Positions 59,098 through 64,000 of a DNA stretch of 64,000 nucleotides are shown here, piece after piece. The notes below the pieces were generated by a model that saw only the letters and a program-made list of their open reading frames with translations, did not search any database and had not been told where the DNA came from. The position numbers and the translations under genes were made by a program. Origin of the DNA: [Phialemoniopsis] sp. UDSM-2020 (taxonomy: Eukaryota; Ascomycota; Sordariomycetes; Thyridiales; Thyridiaceae); NCBI GenBank assembly GCA_018873225.1, contig JAEILZ010000004.1, positions 4,546,233 through 4,610,232 on the forward strand, read 5' to 3'. The stretch's first letter is position 1; each line of letters opens with the position of its first letter.

Positions 59098-60580
59098 ATG
59101 GCGACACTAGTGGTTGAGATGGTTGAACCAACCACATCAGCTTCCCAGATGAACGACGACTCGGGGATGGAAGACAACCAGAAGCTTGGGCATCCTAAGT
59201 GGTAAGTCCGATCACCTCGACAACCTTGTGCGGCGCCGTGAGACGTAACTTTGAGACATGCAAACCTGATCAAAAATCTGTAGGCGCTACACCCTGGTCG
59301 TATTCGCTGCGTTCATGGTGAACTTTACGGCATGCGGCCAACTGTTTTCCTTCGGCGTGTTCCAAGCCCACTACGAAGATCTAGCCAGTCAGCCCGAAAA
59401 TGCCTTTAGCGGCGCGTCATCTGCCGAGATCAGTCTCATTGGCACCCTTGCCGCGTCTCTGATGACTATCGGAGCTCCACTCGCCGTCGCGTGGTCGAAG
59501 CATTTCAAGCCTCAAGGCGTCGTCATCACCGGGGCGTTGTTGTTGGGGATAGCAAATGTTCTGGCCAGCTTTGGCACTCGCTTGTGGCACTATCAAATAG
59601 CGCAAGGGTTCTTACTCGGCACCGGAACCTGTCTCTGCTATATGCCGTCGATGACTGTGGCACCATCTTGGTTCGACAAACGTCGAGGGCTCGCGATGGG
59701 GATCGTCTCGGCAGGCACTGGCGTTGGAGGTTTGGTATGGACGCCAGTCATCAGGTCCGTCATTTCGACCTTTGGCTATCGCAATACTCTGCGCCTTACG
59801 GGTTCCTTGGCAACTGCGATTTTGTGCTTCTCGGGGTTGGTCCTGACGTGGGAACCTGCGACGGCCTTGTACCTGCGCGCTGAGGATCAGGATACCCCGC
59901 TGGTACGACGAATATTTCCGCTCCCCATGCCTTCCTGGAAGATTGTCAAGCAGCGCAAGTTCGCCGCACAGATTCTCTGCACTGTGTTGCAAAGCGCTGC
60001 TTACTACACACCTATCTTCTTCACTGATGCGTACGCTCAGGCACTGGGCTATGATGACAGCCAAGGTGCCAACCTGACTGCAGTGAGCAACGCTTGCAAC
60101 GCAATAGGAAAGGTCGCCGTCGGTTTCATTGCGGACAGAGTAGGGCGTCTCAACTCGTTCTGCCTCGTGACCTTTGTCACCGGTGCCATAACCCTAGGGC
60201 TCTGGGTTCCTAGTACCACTTGCGGCACAACAGCCGTGGCAGAATCATCACGGCTCTTTGTAGGCTTTACTGTGCTGTACGGACTATTCGCTAGCGCATA
60301 CATCAGCCTGTTCTCGCCAGTTTTGATCGAACTGTTTGGGGCGCAGGGTCTGCCGCAGGTGGCAGGAGTCATGTATATGACGCAGGGTCTGTCTGTCCTG
60401 GTTGGAACTCCAGTCGCTGGAGTTCTTGTGAGGGAGAAGTCCGGAGGCACAGGCAATGAAAGATACACGGGGATGGCGTCGCTTGTCGGTGGGCTGATGG
60501 TGGCGGCCGCGATGGCAACAGGCTGGGTGAAATTGGAGGCTACAATCTCTAGAGATCATAAGAACGCCCACCTGGTGTAA
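59098..60580 (+). CDS. MFS transporter, monocarboxylate-porter-like
   Basis: Two exons (59098-59201, 59284-60580) give 466 residues. The first exon is a short acidic cytoplasmic tail ending HPKW; splicing creates KWRYTLVVFAAFMVNFTACG, the start of TM1 with the FxxNFxxxGxxxSFGVFQ pattern characteristic of fungal monocarboxylate transporter (MCT/Mch) homologues, followed by the loop YEDL. About twelve hydrophobic segments follow. SWFDKRRGLAMGIVSAGTGVGGLVWTP is the conserved TM4/5 segment (only its start SWFDKRRGLAMGI is diagnostic). The short central loop holds LVRRIFPLPMPSWK. Fungal members move monocarboxylates, riboflavin or unknown small acids, or take part in secondary-metabolite clusters. 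The substrate is unknown; the adjacent regulator may control it. Confidence 0.9.
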
Positions 60581-61514
60581 TGTCTTCAAAACAAGCCAAC
60601 ATGTAATCAGCTGGCTGTCATAGCAACATTCAGATCGCATGCGTACATCTTTCTAAGAATACGCAAGGCCACTTTCGTATAATACTCGGTCTATCAAAAC
60701 CGTACATCGCGTACCAACCATAAGAGTCTTGTCAGCTGGATTGCTATTCATAGGTAGTGAGTGAGCGGCTCGCTATCCAAGTTGATGCTGACATTGTTAT
60801 GCTTAATGCGCCGGTGGAAGTTTACAAGCAAGAAGCAATGAGATTAGGCAGTGCAAACGTATTGCATGTATACAAACACACTTACGGTGGTATCAGACAC
60901 TGTGAAGGAGCAATGGTTGCTTGTGTGTATCAGCAGTGAGAAGACTCACAAGATCCCGTAATCAATGCAAAAGTTCAGAGTTCCACATGCTTGCATCCTC
61001 ACCTTTTTCTTGGCATCAGGGCGCAATAGTTCTTCTGTGGCTATAAGACGTATCATCCTCTTGCCAACCCATCTCATTTCCTACTCGGAGAGGGGGTTCC
61101 CTTTGGAAAACACTAGCCCCCGAGTATACAGATGACTTCAGGACGGGCCGGGCCTTGCCACACCATTCATTGGCCTGCTACGCGCAGCTCAGCAGTGGGC
61201 TGAGGTCCAGTGAATGCATCGCATCATCCTAATCGTGGCGCGCGACGCGCGACGGCAGGGCCGTGCCTCCTAACAATAGCCCCTTTCATTTCCGCTTCTC
61301 GCTTACATGCATGATGAAAGGTCGCATTTTCGACAAGGATCATCGGACTAGCATTGGAGGATCAATTAGCATTGGCTTGAACGGGATCTTAGGGTTGACT
61401 TTGATCCACCGATAAAATTCAGCCCTGAGCACAATAGCCTATCGCGGATTTTGGCCTGATGTATGAATGCCCTCAAATGATGCTGCCACTCCCTTCATCT
61501 TCTAAGGACATCTC
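60581..61514. other. Intergenic region
   Basis: 934 bp. Only very short ORFs. It contains the promoter of the last gene before the telomere. No repeats recognised. Confidence 0.4.
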
Positions 61515-62624
61515 ATGTCGACTCTTCCCGCATTGAATCAATCGCTCATCGGTATCCGGGATTCAACAGCCATGGCGCACCGTTTTCAGGACTGGTACTC
61601 GAGCTACGGTGGCTTCTTCCAGAACATCTCCTCCAACGTCTGCAGCGAGACCCTGCAAGGTTACCTGGCCGTCAGTATTGGCGACACGTGCGATCTCCAT
61701 ATCGACTGTATGCTTGAGAATACAAGAGAGAGCGTCAAATCGTCCATCGGCTCGGCTGCCATTTTCCTCAGTCTAGTGCCAACCATCATGTCGATGCTTG
61801 GCCCCAGCTTGGTCCAGCTTGCCATTCTCTCGACGCGCCGACCTCTACTGTCCTTTCTGCTGAGCGTCGGCTCGAGCGAGTTCTATCTCGACGGACTCTT
61901 CCGCATCGAATCCACACAAGAGCTGCTCTCCATCGCCAAAGGAGGGCGGCTGTTCCCGCGCGTCAGAGGCCCTATGGCCATTGCGATCAGTGTCGGGGAG
62001 TACGTTCTCGCAGGTCTCGCAGTCGCCAATGTCATGCACAACTCGTATAGACTGGGCAGCAAGACCATCGTCAGCTTCGTCTGCAACACCTGGTTCTTTC
62101 CGCTGGTCTGGACGTTAATGCTCCCGGGCATCTTTCTCCTGGTCGCAATCCCGTTCCAGTTCTCTGCCATCGCGAAGGCCATCCGACGACGCTCTTACAG
62201 CCGACAGGAACCATCGACAACCACCATCTCGTTCGATCCGTTGCTGGAACCGTCGCCGCCGGTGCTAAAGCAGGATGTCTTGCGCACGGACAGCTTCAAG
62301 GTAGCCAAGGACATCATTGCCCTCGAGGGGCTGCCTTCACTAGGCCACCCGGCGGTCCCAAGTCGAAACCTCCCGAACTTTGAGAAGTGGCTTACTATAC
62401 TGTTGAACGCAGCCTCATTCGTAGCTGCTATTCATGTCCTGGTTGGGATTTGTTTCTTCTCGTCTATCCTCTTCATCTCCGTGGTGGATGCCATTGAGGT
62501 TGCGTTGCGCTATATGGCTTCGGCTGCCGTGTGTCGGCTGGTGGTGACGTTGGAGTTCACAGGGATGAAGGAGAGAGCAGACCATGACCAGGGAGACGAG
62601 GTTGACAGCATGAGACACGAGTGA
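61515..62624 (+). CDS. Multi-pass membrane protein of unknown function
   Basis: A single exon encodes 369 residues, the last gene before the chromosome end. The first ~75 residues contain several cysteines (NVCSETLQGY, IGDTCDLHIDC) and are probably non-cytoplasmic. The following part, AAIFLSLVPTIMSMLGPS then LSTRRPLLSFLLSVGS, is a pattern I know from many uncharacterised fungal membrane proteins. Further hydrophobic helices occur at about residues 155-175, 185-220 and 300-325. A Ser/Arg-rich cytoplasmic loop (RRRSYSRQEPSTTT) separates the last helix. No enzyme motif is visible. Its position about 1.3 kb from the telomere suggests a fast-evolving, species-variable gene. Function unknown. Confidence 0.75.
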   Translation: MSTLPALNQSLIGIRDSTAMAHRFQDWYSSYGGFFQNISSNVCSETLQGYLAVSIGDTCDLHIDCMLENTRESVKSSIGSAAIFLSLVPTIMSMLGPSLVQLAILSTRRPLLSFLLSVGSSEFYLDGLFRIESTQELLSIAKGGRLFPRVRGPMAIAISVGEYVLAGLAVANVMHNSYRLGSKTIVSFVCNTWFFPLVWTLMLPGIFLLVAIPFQFSAIAKAIRRRSYSRQEPSTTTISFDPLLEPSPPVLKQDVLRTDSFKVAKDIIALEGLPSLGHPAVPSRNLPNFEKWLTILLNAASFVAAIHVLVGICFFSSILFISVVDAIEVALRYMASAAVCRLVVTLEFTGMKERADHDQGDEVDSMRHE

Positions 62625-62758
62625 ACATGATATTATAACGCTAATAGCCTCCCTGTCCACTTTTCAGAGCGGTAATACCACTTAGTCTTTTGCGGCTACT
62701 GTGTGGATTCGCACTTTATCATCTGTTCTGCCAGTCTTCCCCGCTTGAAACTGTGCCC

Positions 62759-62774
62759 TTTAGGGTTAGGGTTA
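62759..62774 (+). repeat. Interstitial telomere-like repeat
   Basis: Two complete TTAGGG units followed by TTA, in the same orientation as the telomere 1.1 kb further right. It lies just before the composition drops to strongly AT-rich DNA, so it may mark an older chromosome end or a healed break. Confidence 0.8.
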
Positions 62775-62879
62775 CTGCCTCCAAGTTCTACCGAACGCTG
62801 GCAGCGTTGGGTTATTTTGTATGACGGTTTCAGGGCCCGCTTTTTACATGTCGGCAGAGTTGACTTTTAGGGGCGATAC

Positions 62880-63904
62880 AGCAGAGTTAGGTTAAGTTTC
62901 CCTTATAGAATTTGATGCAAATTGATATATAGTTAGAATAGAAGAAGCGCTATCTCCTGATAAATTTTTTATAATTATATCTTTTTTATTTAAAGAGTTA
63001 TTAAAGGTTGTATTTCTTTGAAAATTTTAATATGGTTTTTTTAGTGGCTATATAGATAACCACTTAGATCTCTAAAAGAAGTGGATCTTATAGATAAGAT
63101 AAGATAAGATAAGAAGATAGAAAAAAATAGTATAATATTCTATAAAAAATAAGGATCTTAAAGGTATTTTTTTTATAATTAAAAATTAAGTAATAAAGAA
63201 GTTATTAAAGATTTAAAATAGAAAAGAAATTTTTAAAAATAGATTATTAAGATAAGATAAGATAAGAAAAGATAAGAAAATAAATTTTCTTTTTTTAAAA
63301 ACTATAAGGTAAGTAAAAGACTTAAAAAAATTTTAATTTTAAATTTTTTTTTTTTTAAAAACTATAAGGTAAGTAAGAAACTTAGAAAATTTTAAGTTAT
63401 CTATATAAAACCCCCTATCTTAAGGCAGAAATAGAATCTAATAGATTCTATTTAAATTTCTTAGTAGTATAATCTATATATAAATAAAATAGAAGATAAA
63501 TTCTATTTAAATTTCTAATATAAATTTCATTTTAAAATAATTATAATAAAAGATTTATAAAAATATTTCTAAACTTTATATTTTATAAGATTTAATCTAT
63601 TATAATATTTAAATATTTTAAAGTTATAATATATTTACTATTTTAATTTATATTTATATAGATTTTAATATCTTTTTTTTATTTAAATATTTTATATTCT
63701 AATTATTTTTCTTAATATTTATTTTTATTTAAGCTATAAAAAATAATTTAAATATTAATATTTCTAAAATATAAAAAGATTATAATAGGTTAGATAGAAT
63801 AAGATAGATAAAGTATTTAATAATATTTAATAATATTTAATAATAAGATTAAATCTTAAAGATTTAGAAATTCTAAAAGAGGCTATTATAGATATCTTTT
63901 CTAA
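62880..63904. repeat. AT-rich subtelomeric repeat region
   Basis: About 1 kb of DNA that is overwhelmingly A and T, unlike the rest of the window. It contains GATAA microsatellites (about 63097-63115 and 63250-63278), a 60-bp-period direct repeat (63291-63336 and 63351-63396, core AACTATAAGGTAAGTAA), an inverted repeat AATAGAATCT/AGATTCTATT at 63430-63452, a CCACTT/AAGTGG hairpin at 63060-63084, and TTTAATAATA runs near 63815-63845. No coding potential. The composition fits repeat-induced point mutation or drift of non-coding subtelomeric sequence. Confidence 0.85.
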
Positions 63905-64000
63905 TTAGGGTTAGGGTTAGGGTTAGGGTTAGGGTTAGGGTTAGGGTTAGGGTTAGGGTTAGGGTTAGGGTTAGGGTTAGGGTTAGGGTTAGGGTTAGGG
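63905..64000 (+). repeat. Telomere, (TTAGGG)16
   Basis: Sixteen perfect TTAGGG units reach the last base of the window, with the G-rich strand running 5'->3' toward the end, the correct polarity for a right chromosome end. The array is probably cut by the end of the assembly. Confidence 0.99.

Noticed and set aside
1..64000. CRISPR arrays, bacterial operons, tRNA or rRNA genes, intact transposons
   Set aside because: None seen; introns, telomere and gene families show a fungal nuclear chromosome. A tRNAscan and transposon library search would be decisive.

Overview
The window is the right-hand end of a chromosome of a filamentous ascomycete (Pezizomycotina). It ends in 16 perfect TTAGGG repeats (63905-64000). 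Its genes carry short (45-85 bp) GT-AG introns, and the gene families (SAT-type non-reducing PKS, highly reducing PKS, Zn2Cys6 regulators, multicopper oxidase, GH43) are typical of such fungi. I cannot name the species from sequence alone.

Region 1 (about 0.2-36.8 kb) is a polyketide biosynthetic gene cluster. In order it holds a TauD/TfdA-type Fe(II)/2-oxoglutarate dioxygenase (-), an SDR without the usual YxxxK (-), an Upc2-like Zn2Cys6 regulator (+), a secreted 8-exon multicopper oxidase (-), a classical SDR (+), a cytochrome P450 (+), a 14-TM-type MFS exporter (+), a 2220-residue non-reducing PKS with SAT-KS-AT-PT-ACP-ACP-TE (+), an O-methyltransferase (-), an AflR-like Zn2Cys6 regulator (-) and a 2488-residue highly reducing PKS with KS-AT-DH-CMeT-ER-KR-ACP (-). 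A TE-terminated double-ACP NR-PKS with OMT, laccase, SDRs and an AflR-like regulator fits an oxidatively coupled aromatic polyketide (naphthopyrone, perylenequinone or related). The HR-PKS next door raises the possibility of a hybrid product, or of two fused clusters.

Region 2 (37.8-41.9 kb) holds two metabolic genes: a secreted GH43 glycosidase with CreA-like sites upstream, and an intronless aspartase/fumarase-superfamily lyase.

Region 3 (42.3-48.4 kb) is a co-oriented block of unknown proteins. Its centre is a long coiled-coil gene broken by three in-frame stops and two frameshifts.

Region 4 (49.2-60.6 kb) looks like a catabolic/transport block: Zn2Cys6 regulator, MFS transporter and divergent amidase, then a second regulator, a candidate 96-residue secreted protein and a monocarboxylate-type MFS transporter.

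Region 5 (61.5-64 kb) is the chromosome end: one multi-pass membrane protein of unknown function, a short interstitial telomere-like repeat, about 1 kb of very AT-rich repetitive DNA, and the telomere.

Exon boundaries were worked out by hand from GT/AG sites, reading phase and family motifs. All assembled genes listed as intact close in frame.
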